Positions 35,991 through 45,045 of a DNA stretch of 64,000 bases are shown here, piece after piece; within the stretch, counting starts at the first letter, position 1; every line of letters starts with the position of its first letter. The notes beneath the pieces were generated by a model. It made no database searches. It worked only from the letters and a program-made list of their open reading frames with translations, and was not told the DNA's origin. Location: assembly GCA_040385525.1 (NCBI GenBank), contig JAZKHE010000009.1:242306-306305 (forward strand), in the 5' to 3' direction. This DNA is from JAZKHE01 sp040385525. GTDB taxonomy: Bacteria > Bacteroidota > Bacteroidia > UBA4408. The translations under genes and the position numbers were made by a program.

Positions 35991-36956
35991 ATGCATTACA
36001 CATCAGACGTTGAAGCAGTAAAAGATTTCGTTAAGAAATATGAAGTATTGCGCAGCGAAATTGGAAAAGTAATTGTTGGTCAAGATCAAGTTGTTAAAGA
36101 TGTATTAATTTCTATTTTTAGCAAAGGTCACTGTTTGTTAGTGGGTGTGCCTGGTTTAGCTAAAACTTTACTGGTAAATACAATTGCCGAAGCCTTAGGT
36201 TTAGAATTTAATCGTATTCAGTTTACACCCGATTTAATGCCTAGCGATATAATTGGTTCTGAAATTTTAGATGAAAACAGAAATTTTAAATTTATAAAAG
36301 GGCCATTATTTTCTAATATAATATTGGCTGATGAAATAAACAGAACACCTCCAAAAACGCAAGCTGCTTTGTTAGAAGCTATGCAAGAAAGAAGTGTTAC
36401 TGCTGCGGGAAAACGCTACGAATTAGGAAAACCATTTTTTGTTTTAGCCACTCAAAATCCAATTGAGCAGGAGGGAACTTATCCTTTGCCAGAAGCACAA
36501 TTAGATCGTTTTATGTTTAACGTGTGGTTAGATTATCCAAGTTTTGCCGAAGAATTAAATATTGTAAAAAACACAACAGGTAATGTTTCGCAAACAATAA
36601 ATAAGGTTTTAAGTGGCGAAGAAATTATTTATTTTCAAGAATTAGTTCGTCGTATACCTGTTAGTGATAATGTGCTTGAGTACGCAGTGAAATTGGTAAA
36701 CAAAACACGCCCAAATTCTGAGTACGCAACAAGTTTAACAAACGAATATTTGGCTTGGGGCGCAGGGCCAAGAGCATCACAGTTTTTAGTAGTAGGTGCA
36801 AAATGTCACGCCATGTTAAACGGAAAATTTTCGCCCGACGAAGAAGATGTAAGAGCAATTAGTACGGCAATTTTACGCCATAGAATTGTAAAAAATTACA
36901 AGGCAGAAGCAGATGGAATGACAGAAGAAAAAATTATTGCAGAACTTTTAAAATAA
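35991..36956 (+). CDS. MoxR-family AAA+ ATPase
   Basis: 321 residues. Walker A GVPGLAKTLLVNTIAEALG (near 51), Walker B ILADEINRTPPKTQAALLEA (near 110), and the MoxR block FVLATQNPIEQEGTYPLPEA are diagnostic. MoxR proteins act as chaperones for von Willebrand-domain partners in Bacteroidota. The usual partners (DUF58, BatA-type) do not follow here, so it is alone apart from a 133-residue membrane protein 5 bp downstream. Located 29 bp after surA. Confidence 0.95.
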   Translation: MHYTSDVEAVKDFVKKYEVLRSEIGKVIVGQDQVVKDVLISIFSKGHCLLVGVPGLAKTLLVNTIAEALGLEFNRIQFTPDLMPSDIIGSEILDENRNFKFIKGPLFSNIILADEINRTPPKTQAALLEAMQERSVTAAGKRYELGKPFFVLATQNPIEQEGTYPLPEAQLDRFMFNVWLDYPSFAEELNIVKNTTGNVSQTINKVLSGEEIIYFQELVRRIPVSDNVLEYAVKLVNKTRPNSEYATSLTNEYLAWGAGPRASQFLVVGAKCHAMLNGKFSPDEEDVRAISTAILRHRIVKNYKAEADGMTEEKIIAELLK

Positions 36957-36961
36957 AAAAT

Positions 36962-37363
36962 ATGGAATCAACATCTACAACAGCACCAAAAAAATCGAAG
37001 TTTAAAAAAATACTTTGGATTAGTTTTTTTACAATACTATTGATAAGCGTTGCTTATGTTTTCATCTGCGGTATTTCGTACAGCGAAGGTACACGCTCGG
37101 GTGTTTTGTACAAAATTTCTAAAAAGGGATTTGTATTTAAAACCTACGAAGGCGAGTTAAACCTTGGTGGATTTTCTGAAGGAGATGGAACGGTTATGTC
37201 ACAAAAAATCTGGAATTTTTCAGTAAAAGATAACGAGATGTTTGATAAACTAAACACATTTCAAGGAAAACGAATTGTAGTAGATTACAAAGAAGTAATT
37301 CGCGTATTTTTTTGGCAAGGCGAAACACGCTATTTTGTTACTAATGTAAAAGAGTTGAATTAG
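36962..37363 (+). CDS. Hypothetical single-span membrane protein downstream of moxR
   Basis: 133 residues. A Lys-rich N-terminus (KKSKFKKI) and one helix (about 18-40, WISFFTILLISVAYVFICG) anchor a C-terminal domain of roughly 90 residues with short strands (SEGTRSGVLYKISKKGFVF, KTYEGELNLGGFSEGDG). The SEGxRxGxLxKxSxKGxxFKTYEGEL pattern is a familiar conserved Bacteroidota family, often mislabelled as 6-phosphogluconate dehydrogenase. Function unknown. It follows moxR by 5 bp. Confidence 0.85.
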   Translation: MESTSTTAPKKSKFKKILWISFFTILLISVAYVFICGISYSEGTRSGVLYKISKKGFVFKTYEGELNLGGFSEGDGTVMSQKIWNFSVKDNEMFDKLNTFQGKRIVVDYKEVIRVFFWQGETRYFVTNVKELN

Positions 37364-37369
37364 GTTTTA

Positions 37370-38662
37370 ATGAAATTACTAAAAAGTATTGTTTTATTTT
37401 TAATTTGCTTTGCTTCGCAAGTTGTGAATGCTCAAACTATTATAAAAGAAAAAAACAAATACGGATTAAAGGATAGTAAAAAAGAAAATTGGCTATTATT
37501 ACCTGAATATGATTCTTTATACTTTCAAGATGGTTTTAATGATAAGTTTGTTTTTGCCTATAAAAATGGAAAAGTAGGTATTATAAATTATAACACTAAA
37601 AAAATAACTTTCCCATTTATTTATAATTATGTGTTGTGGAAAAACGAAAACATTAATCTGTTTTTGGTTACGAACGAAAAAATAAAGGAACCAATTTGTA
37701 CTGATGATATTCAATATGTACCATCAACAATAAATTGGGGTATTGCCGATAGTACAGGTAAGTTACTACAACCTATTGACGGACGCATTGCTGAAGATAT
37801 TTATGCTCCATTGTATTTTAAATGTAAAGGAGGAACAATTACTAAAACCAATACATATATTCCTCAGATGTTTAAAGGGGAGAAAATGAACGATTTACCT
37901 TTTACGTTTTTTGAAACCACTAATGGTAAATTAGGTATAATAAACAAAGCTGACGGAAAAATTATTTTACCATTTGAATACGACTACATTGCCTATTACA
38001 ATACTTATGATGCTTTTCTTGGAGATAGTCAAAATTGCTTCTTTGATCTTATTTGTGCCAAACAAAATAATAAACCCAATTGGTTTAAAATATACTCCAG
38101 GAATTTCGACAGTATTTGTAAAAAAATACCAATAGAAGCACAGCAGCTAAGTCAAAAAGAAATTGAATTTGTTAATTGTGTAAATACTTCGAGTGCTTGC
38201 TATTTTGAGTTAGATAAAATAAAAGGTGAAATTATAGAACCGCATTGGTCAATGGATACTGTCTATACTTCTTTAAAAAGTATATCAGATTCAACAGCAA
38301 AATATACTCTTAAAAAGTCAGAAACAGAATTTAAAAAAGAATATCTAATAATAGAGAATGGCTTTGAGAAAACATTTTACGATAATGGAAATTTAAAATC
38401 GATATTTTTTAGAAAAGGCTGTTTTGGTGGAAATGAGAAAATTTACTACAACAATGGGCAGTTAAAAGAGGAAATTTTATATCTTGATTACGGTGTAGGC
38501 GAAGAAATTCATAAAAAAACATACTACGAAAGTGGGCAATTAAAAGAGGAAGTTTTTTATGATGAAAATTATCTGCGCAAAACGAATAAAAAAACATACT
38601 ACGAAAATGGGCAATTTAAAGAAGAAATTTTATATGATGCTTACGGTAGAGAAATTCATTAA
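37370..38662 (+). CDS. Secreted WG-repeat protein with C-terminal YwqK/MORN-type repeats
   Basis: 430 residues with a signal peptide (ending VVNAQ). WG-type repeats lie in about 25-200 (KNKYGLKDSKKENWLLLPEY, GKLGIINKADGKIILPFEYD). From about residue 340 the sequence turns into YwqK/MORN-type repeats of 22-26 residues (KTFYDNGNLKSIFF, KIYYNNGQLKEEIL, KTYYESGQLKEEVF, KTYYENGQFKEEIL). YwqK is the antitoxin-like family in Bacillus; in Bacteroidota such repeats are usually structural. The repeat continues past the stop codon in decayed form (see findings). Second WG protein of the window. Confidence 0.82.
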   Translation: MKLLKSIVLFLICFASQVVNAQTIIKEKNKYGLKDSKKENWLLLPEYDSLYFQDGFNDKFVFAYKNGKVGIINYNTKKITFPFIYNYVLWKNENINLFLVTNEKIKEPICTDDIQYVPSTINWGIADSTGKLLQPIDGRIAEDIYAPLYFKCKGGTITKTNTYIPQMFKGEKMNDLPFTFFETTNGKLGIINKADGKIILPFEYDYIAYYNTYDAFLGDSQNCFFDLICAKQNNKPNWFKIYSRNFDSICKKIPIEAQQLSQKEIEFVNCVNTSSACYFELDKIKGEIIEPHWSMDTVYTSLKSISDSTAKYTLKKSETEFKKEYLIIENGFEKTFYDNGNLKSIFFRKGCFGGNEKIYYNNGQLKEEILYLDYGVGEEIHKKTYYESGQLKEEVFYDENYLRKTNKKTYYENGQFKEEILYDAYGREIH

Positions 38663-38725
38663 AAAACATACTACTAGAATTTGCAATTAAAAGGAGGTAT
38701 TTATTAAAACTAATTTTAGATTATT

Positions 38726-40195
38726 TTGCAATTAATTCAAAAACGAAATCATAAATATTTAATTGTTATATTTTTAATTTATGGAACTATTTATAGTTCC
38801 ATTTCTTTTGTAAATCATTATTTATTTAGAACCTACTCTTTAGATTTAGGTTTATACAATAAAGTTTTGTATGATTATGCAACATTCAGTACAAATAATT
38901 ATAGTGTGTTAGCGCACCGTTTTCCGCATCATTTAGCCGATCATTTTTCACTTTTAATTCCGTTAATCTCACCTTTTTATTGGATTTTTAAAAGTTACAC
39001 ACTTTTAGTTTTTCAAATTGTATCTATACTTTTCGGAGCTTATGGTATATATAAATTTTTAGTACTTAAATACGATAATACTAAAATTGCAATTTTAGCT
39101 GTTGTTCATTTTTTAAGCATTTGGGGAATATACTCAGCTTTATCTTTTGATTATCATGATAATGTAGTCGCTGCTATGTTTGTCCCTTGGTTATTTTGGT
39201 CTTTCGAGAAATATAAAATAAAATATATTTTAATTTTTGTACTGCTAATTTGCTTTGCAAAAGAAAATATGGCTTTGTGGTGTGGTTTTATTTTATTAGG
39301 AATTGGATTTCAACATAGAAAAGAAAAAGCAAAAAGAAATTTAGCCTTGCAGCTTTCTTTTTTTGTATTAGTTTATTTTGTTTTAGTCTTAAAAGTAGTT
39401 ATGCCTTCTATTGATTATGATGGGAAAGTTCATCAATTGGATAGATATGCAGCTTTAGGAACAAGTTTGGGTGAAATATTTTTTAACTTAATAAATCATC
39501 CAATTAATAGTTTTAAATTGTTTTTCGATAATACTGCTACACCTCAAGAATACTATGGTATTAAAACGGAGTTGCACCTAATGGTTTTAACTGCTGGTGG
39601 AATTGTTTTTTTGATTCGCCCAATTTGGTTACTGATGTTATTTCCAATTTATGCGCAAAAAATGTGGACAAACGATTTTGGTTTGTGGGGAATTAATAAT
39701 CAATATTCAATTGAGTTTGTTCCTATTATTTGTTTAGCATTATTTTCTTATATAGTTGAGTTAAAGAGTAAAATAAACAAAATAATTTTAACAGTATTTT
39801 TTATCGTTATAACTTTAAATTCAACAATAAATACTATTGAAGAAAGAGAATCTTTTTGGTATAATCCTGAAAATTCTATGTTCTTTGATAAAAAGCATTA
39901 TAGTGCAAATTTTGATGTTAAAGAATTAAATACTTCTTTAGAATTAATTCCAACTAAAGCAAGTGTGTCTGCGCAGTCATTTGTTGTTCCTCATGTTTTT
40001 GAGAGAAAAAATGTTTTTATGTTTCCAGATAAAATGGATGAGGCTGATTATATAATTTTAGTTTACCAAAACACTAAATATCCTTTATCTGAAGAATATT
40101 ACAATATGGTTGTGAAAAAACTTTTGGTAGATAAAAAACACAAGTTGATGTATTGTAAAAATTACACTTATATTTTTAAAAAAATTAATTTTTAA
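38726..40195 (+). CDS. DUF2079 polytopic membrane protein (TTG start)
   Basis: 489 residues with about ten or more hydrophobic segments and a soluble C-terminus (from about 390). DUF2079 hallmarks are LDLGLYNKVLYDYA near residue 35, LADHFSLLIPLISPFYWI, SFDYHDNVVAAMFVPWLFW and, near the end, MFPDKMDEADYIILVY. These proteins resemble GT-C glycosyltransferases, but no activity is known. The start is probably the TTG at 38726; the first ATG would delete about 140 residues including four helices. It overlaps the convergent hydroxylase gene by 11 bp. Confidence 0.85.
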   Translation: MQLIQKRNHKYLIVIFLIYGTIYSSISFVNHYLFRTYSLDLGLYNKVLYDYATFSTNNYSVLAHRFPHHLADHFSLLIPLISPFYWIFKSYTLLVFQIVSILFGAYGIYKFLVLKYDNTKIAILAVVHFLSIWGIYSALSFDYHDNVVAAMFVPWLFWSFEKYKIKYILIFVLLICFAKENMALWCGFILLGIGFQHRKEKAKRNLALQLSFFVLVYFVLVLKVVMPSIDYDGKVHQLDRYAALGTSLGEIFFNLINHPINSFKLFFDNTATPQEYYGIKTELHLMVLTAGGIVFLIRPIWLLMLFPIYAQKMWTNDFGLWGINNQYSIEFVPIICLALFSYIVELKSKINKIILTVFFIVITLNSTINTIEERESFWYNPENSMFFDKKHYSANFDVKELNTSLELIPTKASVSAQSFVVPHVFERKNVFMFPDKMDEADYIILVYQNTKYPLSEEYYNMVVKKLLVDKKHKLMYCKNYTYIFKKINF

Positions 40196-41081
40196 AACCT
40201 TTTTCTTTTCTCAGTTCCGATGATGTTTTACGGCTACCATCGTGGCTCCAGCCTGGTGGATTAAAAATATATTTAAGCTTCGTGCTAAACGGAATTGGTT
40301 TTTTAACATCGTCCACAATATTTTTCCATTCGTGAAAAACAATTTTTGTAGGATGATGCGGCTGCTCTAAATTAGTTGTTAAGCCGTATTTAATTTTTTC
40401 GTATTCAGTTTCATCTTCCTCTTTTTGAAATGTACCAAACAATTTATCCCAAATAATTAAAACCATACCCATATTTTTATCGAGATACTTTATATTACTT
40501 GCGTGATGCACTCTGTGGTGTGATGGTGTTACTAAAAATGATTCTAAAAAACCTAATTTTTTAACGTATTGAGTATGTACTAATATTCCATAAATTTGAG
40601 TAGCAGCATACACAAACATAATATCCATTCCTTTAAAACCTAATAAGGCAATAGGTACAAAGTATAAAAAACGATACATCGGTTGAAAAACTGACGAGCG
40701 AAAACCAGTAGTTAAATTATATTTTTCTGATGAATGATGTGTAACGTGTACAGCCCAAAAAAAGCGAGAGGTATGATCAATTCTATGTTCCCAATAAAAG
40801 GCAAAATCTTGTAGCAAAAATAAGAGTATCCAATATGCATAAACGTTTTCAATACTTAGCAATTGGTATTGATTAAAATAGGCAAGCACAGCTAAACAAA
40901 CAACACGCATTATAATATCTAAACTAAAATTTAATGCAGATAAATAAATATTGGTAAGCGTATCTTTAAAAGTGTAGTAATGTTTGTTGTGTAGGTAACT
41001 CAAAATAATTTCTAAACCAATTATTAAAACATAAATAGGAGTAGAGAATAATATTAGTGCTTCTTCTTTAAAAATTTCCAT
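40185..41081 (-). CDS. Sterol desaturase / fatty acid hydroxylase family protein
   Basis: 298 residues, polytopic. The three diiron His boxes are HRIDHT (near 100), HVTHHSSEKYN (near 113) and HRVHHASN (near 191), as in the membrane fatty acid hydroxylase superfamily. Helices are at about 10-30, 47-65, 77-97 and 135-160. It hydroxylates or desaturates a lipid, perhaps a sterol-like or fatty acid chain; the substrate is not deducible. It ends 11 bp inside the convergent DUF2079 gene and lies 68 bp downstream of the ABC exporter start side. Confidence 0.92.
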   Translation of the reverse strand: MEIFKEEALILFSTPIYVLIIGLEIILSYLHNKHYYTFKDTLTNIYLSALNFSLDIIMRVVCLAVLAYFNQYQLLSIENVYAYWILLFLLQDFAFYWEHRIDHTSRFFWAVHVTHHSSEKYNLTTGFRSSVFQPMYRFLYFVPIALLGFKGMDIMFVYAATQIYGILVHTQYVKKLGFLESFLVTPSHHRVHHASNIKYLDKNMGMVLIIWDKLFGTFQKEEDETEYEKIKYGLTTNLEQPHHPTKIVFHEWKNIVDDVKKPIPFSTKLKYIFNPPGWSHDGSRKTSSELRKEKGFKN

Positions 41082-41148
41082 GCTATTAAATTAATAATCT
41101 AAGTTACGCTTTTAATCATTTTTTTAAAATGATTTTTGTCATAAAATA

Positions 41149-42891
41149 TTATTGATACTGCAAATTAAACAAGTTTTTGTAATGACCATTTTGCTGTAGC
41201 AACTCATTGTGTGAGCCACTTTCAAGAATTTCTCCCAATTGCATAACATATATTTTATCTGCTTTTTGAATGGTAGATAAACGGTGCGCAACTACAATAC
41301 TTGATCTATTTTTTGTAATAATTTCTGTAGCTTTTTGAATTAGTTGTTCCGATTCTGTATCTATAGATGAAGTAGCCTCATCTAAAATAAATATTTTTGG
41401 GTTGTAAACATACGAGCGCACAAAAGCTAGTAATTGGCGTTGCCCAACAGAAAGCGTTGCTCCACGTTCCATTACATTGTAATCAAATTGGAGTGGTAGT
41501 TTTTTTATAAAATTATCTGCACCTACAATTTTTGACGCTTCTTCAATTGCGTTATCTTTAATTAGCGGATTGTTTAATGTAATGTTGTTTTTTATAGTAT
41601 CAGAAAATAAAAAAACATCTTGCAAAACCATTCCGACATTTTGTCGCAGACTACCTAATTCGTATTGCTGTAGCGGAATATCATCAATTAATATTTCGCC
41701 TTTATTTATTTCGTAGCTTCTGTTTATTAAGTTAATTATAGTGCTTTTTCCAGAACCCGTTGCGCCAACCAATGCAATAGTTTGACCAGCTTCTATTGTA
41801 AAAGAAATATTTTTAAGGACCCAATTTTCGTCAATGTAAGCAAACCATACATTTTTAAATTCTATTTTCCCTTTAATGTTTGTTGCATCAATTTTACCCG
41901 AATTTTTTATTTCATCTTGCGCATCTAAAATTTTAAAAACACGTTCAGAACTTACCATTCCCATTTGTAAAGTATTAAATCTATCGGCCAATTGACGGAT
42001 AGGTCTAAACAATAAATTTACATACATAATAAACGAAACAATGCTTCCTAAAGTAAAGGTATCTTTCAATGCTTCTTTGCTTCCCCACCAAACCAATAAG
42101 CCAATTGAAATTGCTGATAAAATTTCTACTACCGGAAAAAATACAGAATAATGCCAAATTGAGCGGATGTTGGCTTGTTTGTGTTCTTCGTTTATGGCTT
42201 TAAATTTTTCAAATTCGTCGTGCTCTTTGTTAAATATTTGCACAATCATCATTCCTGTTATGTGTTCTTGTACAAATGCATTTAAGCGAGCAACCTGATT
42301 ACGCACATCTTGAAACGATTTTTTTATTGCGTTTTTAAAAATATTTGTCGCAATAAGTAAAATGGGAATTGTGCTTAAACTAATAATAGATAAGCGCCAA
42401 TCGCTTACAAACATTACCGTTATAATTACAATTAGTTTTAAAATATCGCCAATAATTTCTAAAAAGCCTTGCGAAAAAACATCAACAATTGTTTGTATAT
42501 CGCTAATTGTTCGAGTTACTAAAGTTCCAACAGCATTGTTATCAAAGTATTTTGATTTAAAATTAAGAATGTGTTTGTATAACTGAACTCTTAAATCTTT
42601 AATAACATTTTGGCCTAAAAAATTGGCGTAATAGCTCGAAGAAAATTGCAGTAACGATTCTATAATTAAAACGCCTAACATTATTAGTACGGCATTTAGC
42701 AAACCAATTGGGTTGGTTTTAATTACATAATTATCAATTGCATATTGAACAATAAACGGACGAATAGGAGATAAAAAGGCTAATAAAACAGTAACTAAAG
42801 CGGTAAAATAAAATACTTTTTTGTAGGGTTTAACGTACGAAAGTATTCGTTTTAAAATTGAGAAATCAAATGCGTTTCCAGTTACAGCCAT
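41149..42891 (-). CDS. MsbA-like ABC exporter (lipid/drug type)
   Basis: 580 residues with the classic half-exporter layout: six helices (about 20-320), then an ATP-binding domain with Walker A LVGATGSGKSTIINLI (near 378), Q-loop VGMVLQDVFLF, signature ATLSVGQRQLLAF (near 478) and Walker B KIFILDEATSSIDTES. Such proteins form homodimers that flip lipids, lipid A or drugs. MsbA is one option, but many paralogues exist in this phylum. The final VVAHRLSTIQKADKI is the H-loop. No accessory subunit is adjacent. It is divergent from rarD with about 100 bp between starts. Confidence 0.93.
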   Translation of the reverse strand: MAVTGNAFDFSILKRILSYVKPYKKVFYFTALVTVLLAFLSPIRPFIVQYAIDNYVIKTNPIGLLNAVLIMLGVLIIESLLQFSSSYYANFLGQNVIKDLRVQLYKHILNFKSKYFDNNAVGTLVTRTISDIQTIVDVFSQGFLEIIGDILKLIVIITVMFVSDWRLSIISLSTIPILLIATNIFKNAIKKSFQDVRNQVARLNAFVQEHITGMMIVQIFNKEHDEFEKFKAINEEHKQANIRSIWHYSVFFPVVEILSAISIGLLVWWGSKEALKDTFTLGSIVSFIMYVNLLFRPIRQLADRFNTLQMGMVSSERVFKILDAQDEIKNSGKIDATNIKGKIEFKNVWFAYIDENWVLKNISFTIEAGQTIALVGATGSGKSTIINLINRSYEINKGEILIDDIPLQQYELGSLRQNVGMVLQDVFLFSDTIKNNITLNNPLIKDNAIEEASKIVGADNFIKKLPLQFDYNVMERGATLSVGQRQLLAFVRSYVYNPKIFILDEATSSIDTESEQLIQKATEIITKNRSSIVVAHRLSTIQKADKIYVMQLGEILESGSHNELLQQNGHYKNLFNLQYQ

Positions 42892-42993
42892 TAGTCAAAG
42901 TTAAACGTTTTATTTGGTTTAATGTTTAGTCTTTTGTTAGTTTTTAAGTCGAAAAATTCAATACATTTGTCGTGTTATTTCTAAACAAATTGC

Positions 42994-43896
42994 ATGAAAT
43001 TTTCTCGTTATTACGGCGCCGCATTATTGGCCTTTATTGTTTGGGGCTTTTTTAGTTTGGCGCTAAAACCGCTAAATACTTATCCTTCATTAGATATTTT
43101 ATTTTACCGTGTATTTTTTTGCGCTGCGTTAATGCTAATTATTAGTCTTTTTCTTAGAAAAAAAGTACTTAAAAATAGTTATACTACTTTTAAAAATTTA
43201 AGTAAAAAAGATAAGTCAAAAACGGTATTGTTAACTTTTTTTGGAGGCGCATTATTAACGGCAAATTGGTTCTTTTTTATTTACGCAATGAATCATATTA
43301 GTATAAAAGCAGCTTCGTATGCTTATTTGGTTTGCCCAATAATAACAACTGTTTTGGCTTATTTTATTTTGCACGAAAAATTAAGTAAATGGCAATGGTT
43401 AGCAGTTGGTATAAGCGTTGTGAGTTGTTTTTTGTTATCGTTTAATAATTTGGTTGACTTGTATTATAGTTTAATAGTTGCCGTTTCTTATGCCTTGTAT
43501 TTAATTACGCAGCGAAAAAATATTTTATTCGATCGTTTTTTATTGCTTACATTTCAAATAATATTTGCAGCTTTTATTTTGTTGCCATTTTACCCAAGTT
43601 ACAGTGGTGCGGTGCCGCAAGAAGCTTTTTTTTATGAGATGATTATGATAATTGTAATACTATTTACAATTATTCCATTGTTCTTAAATCTCTACGCATT
43701 GCAAGGAGTAAACTCATCAACAATGGGAATTTTGTTGTATATAAATCCTTTGTTAAACTTTTTAATTGCTGTTTTTTATTTTGACGAAAAAACAAATTCG
43801 TTTCAAATATTTTCGTACTCGCTAATTTTGCTTTCCATTATTATATTTAATGAAAAGCATATTTTTAGAAGAAAGAAAGTGAATGTTTTGAGTTAA
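42994..43896 (+). CDS. rarD: RarD-like EamA/DMT transporter
   Basis: 300 residues with about ten transmembrane helices in two EamA repeats. The N-terminus GAALLAFIVWGFFSLALKPL, then ILFYRVFFCAALM, ANWFFFIYAMNHISIKAA (first repeat) and the closing YALQGVNSSTMGILLYINPL, are those of the RarD branch of the drug/metabolite transporter superfamily (chloramphenicol-sensitive protein). Its substrate is unknown. The start MKFSRYYGA is well placed. A REP-like array begins about 90 bp after its stop. Confidence 0.93.
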   Translation: MKFSRYYGAALLAFIVWGFFSLALKPLNTYPSLDILFYRVFFCAALMLIISLFLRKKVLKNSYTTFKNLSKKDKSKTVLLTFFGGALLTANWFFFIYAMNHISIKAASYAYLVCPIITTVLAYFILHEKLSKWQWLAVGISVVSCFLLSFNNLVDLYYSLIVAVSYALYLITQRKNILFDRFLLLTFQIIFAAFILLPFYPSYSGAVPQEAFFYEMIMIIVILFTIIPLFLNLYALQGVNSSTMGILLYINPLLNFLIAVFYFDEKTNSFQIFSYSLILLSIIIFNEKHIFRRKKVNVLS

Positions 43897-43987
43897 TATA
43901 AATTTAAGATTTAAAAATAGATTGATGTTTTGGCACTTGTAGCTGGTGGCGGAAATGATTTAAAATAAAAGAATTTTGATTTAGTTT

Positions 43988-44104
43988 AGCGTTGCAAACG
44001 CTTACTTATTTTATCCTCGTTGCAAACGAGGACGAGTGGGGGGGTTGGTTTAGTTAAGCGTTATAAACGCTTGCTTATTTCATCCTCGTTGCAAACGAGG
44101 ACGA
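43988..44104. repeat. Second REP-like hairpin array
   Basis: Four short palindromes: AGCGTT-GCA-AACGCT (43988-44002), TCCTCGTT-GCA-AACGAGGA (44014-44032 and again 44083-44101) and AAGCGTT-ATA-AACGCTT (44056-44072). They are the reverse complement forms of the units at 3262-3519, joined by TTATTTTATCCT-type linkers. The stem core and linker match but the copies face the other way. Located just after the stop of the next (minus-strand) gene. No transposase in the window. Confidence 0.72.
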
Positions 44105-44114
44105 GTGGGGTATA

Positions 44115-44127
44115 TGCGCTGTTAGTG
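44115..44127 (-). repeat. Possible cassette core half site, 5' side, after the 44136 gene
   Basis: On the minus strand CACTAACAGCGCA starts 9 bp after the stop and matches the CTAACAG(C/T)(G/A)CA opening of sites A and E. The partner half is not visible because the REP-like array follows. Confidence 0.35.
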
Positions 44128-44135
44128 ACTGGCAA

Positions 44136-44927
44136 TTAATTTACATTGTTCTCAATAAATGGTCTTTTTGAGCAGTCATAAAATACCAAACCTTTCAGGT
44201 CACCTGATTTGGCTTTTAATACTTTTCTTCCCTTCAATTTATTGAGTTCGAAAGAATGGTCATAACAGTCACAACGAAGATAAAAGTCAATTCCGTTCCA
44301 TTTTTTCGTGTACTTACCTACGCAACAGTTTATAATTACTTCAGGATTTTTCAGGTTTCTATAGTCGATAGAATATATTCCTTGGTTATATAATTTCAAG
44401 TGCATAATACCATTAAGTATTTTGTCATAAGCCCAGTATTCTCTTTGTATTCCAATAATGGTGTCAGGGGTGCAAAACACAATTTCACTTGTCAACTCCA
44501 ATTTACAAGTTCTATCGTTCTTGGTTTCTAAGCATATTATCGGCTCTATGCAAATTATACCCCCATAAGAACTTAAGTCTGTATTTATAGTGATAGTGTC
44601 CCCCTTTTTGAATGTAATATCACTAATTATACTATTCATGTAACCTGTCATACCGAATTCCATTACAGCCTTGTTGGTAAATAATGAGTCGAAATAAACA
44701 GTGCAGCTATATTTACCTTCAGCGTTTGCACGAAATTGTCGATAAACCATATTACCAATTGAAAATGTAATGTTTGTAAATGGAATTAATTCACTTGTGT
44801 TTTTGTCCTTTACAGTTCCAGTCAAAGTAACAGTCTCGGAGGTTGTTTTATTTGTCGAAATAGAATTTGATTGAGAATAAGTCAGCTTAATACAAAGGGT
44901 TAATATTACTACTAGTATGATTTTCAT
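44136..44927 (-). CDS. Secreted carboxypeptidase-regulatory-like (CarboxypepD_reg) protein
   Basis: 263 residues from the ATG at 44927 (signal peptide MKIILVVILTLCIKLTYSQS); an in-frame TTG at 44978 would add 17 implausible residues. After a Ser/Thr-rich linker comes a beta-sandwich of the CarboxypepD_reg type: VTLTGTVKDKNTSELIPFTN, then RANAEGKYSCTVYFDS and KKGDTITINTDLSS. The remainder contains several Cys (CIEPIICLETKND, CCVGKY, YLRCDCYD) and no recognised domain. Its neighbourhood, between half sites resembling those of the 1-5045 array, suggests an acquired gene. Confidence 0.75.
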   Translation of the reverse strand: MKIILVVILTLCIKLTYSQSNSISTNKTTSETVTLTGTVKDKNTSELIPFTNITFSIGNMVYRQFRANAEGKYSCTVYFDSLFTNKAVMEFGMTGYMNSIISDITFKKGDTITINTDLSSYGGIICIEPIICLETKNDRTCKLELTSEIVFCTPDTIIGIQREYWAYDKILNGIMHLKLYNQGIYSIDYRNLKNPEVIINCCVGKYTKKWNGIDFYLRCDCYDHSFELNKLKGRKVLKAKSGDLKGLVFYDCSKRPFIENNVN

Positions 44928-44933
44928 ATTGCT

Positions 44934-44947
44934 TGTAACTAACTTAT
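44934..44947 (-). repeat. Possible cassette core half site, 3' side, before the 44136 gene
   Basis: On the minus strand ATAAGTTAGTTAC lies just upstream of the start at 44927. It resembles AAGTTAGCGG of sites B and C but loses the GCGG. A chance match is quite possible. Confidence 0.3.
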
Positions 44948-45045
44948 ATATACCCGAACCTTTTATTCGTTTATCCAAATATATTGTTTTTTTATAAATA
45001 ATCGAATCAAGCTCAGCCGTTTTTAATTTTATAAAAAAAAACTAT

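Noticed and set aside
44115..44947. A full attC pair around the 44136 gene.
   Set aside because: Only half sites are visible and one loses the GCGG; too weak to call a cassette with confidence, so entered as low-confidence repeats.
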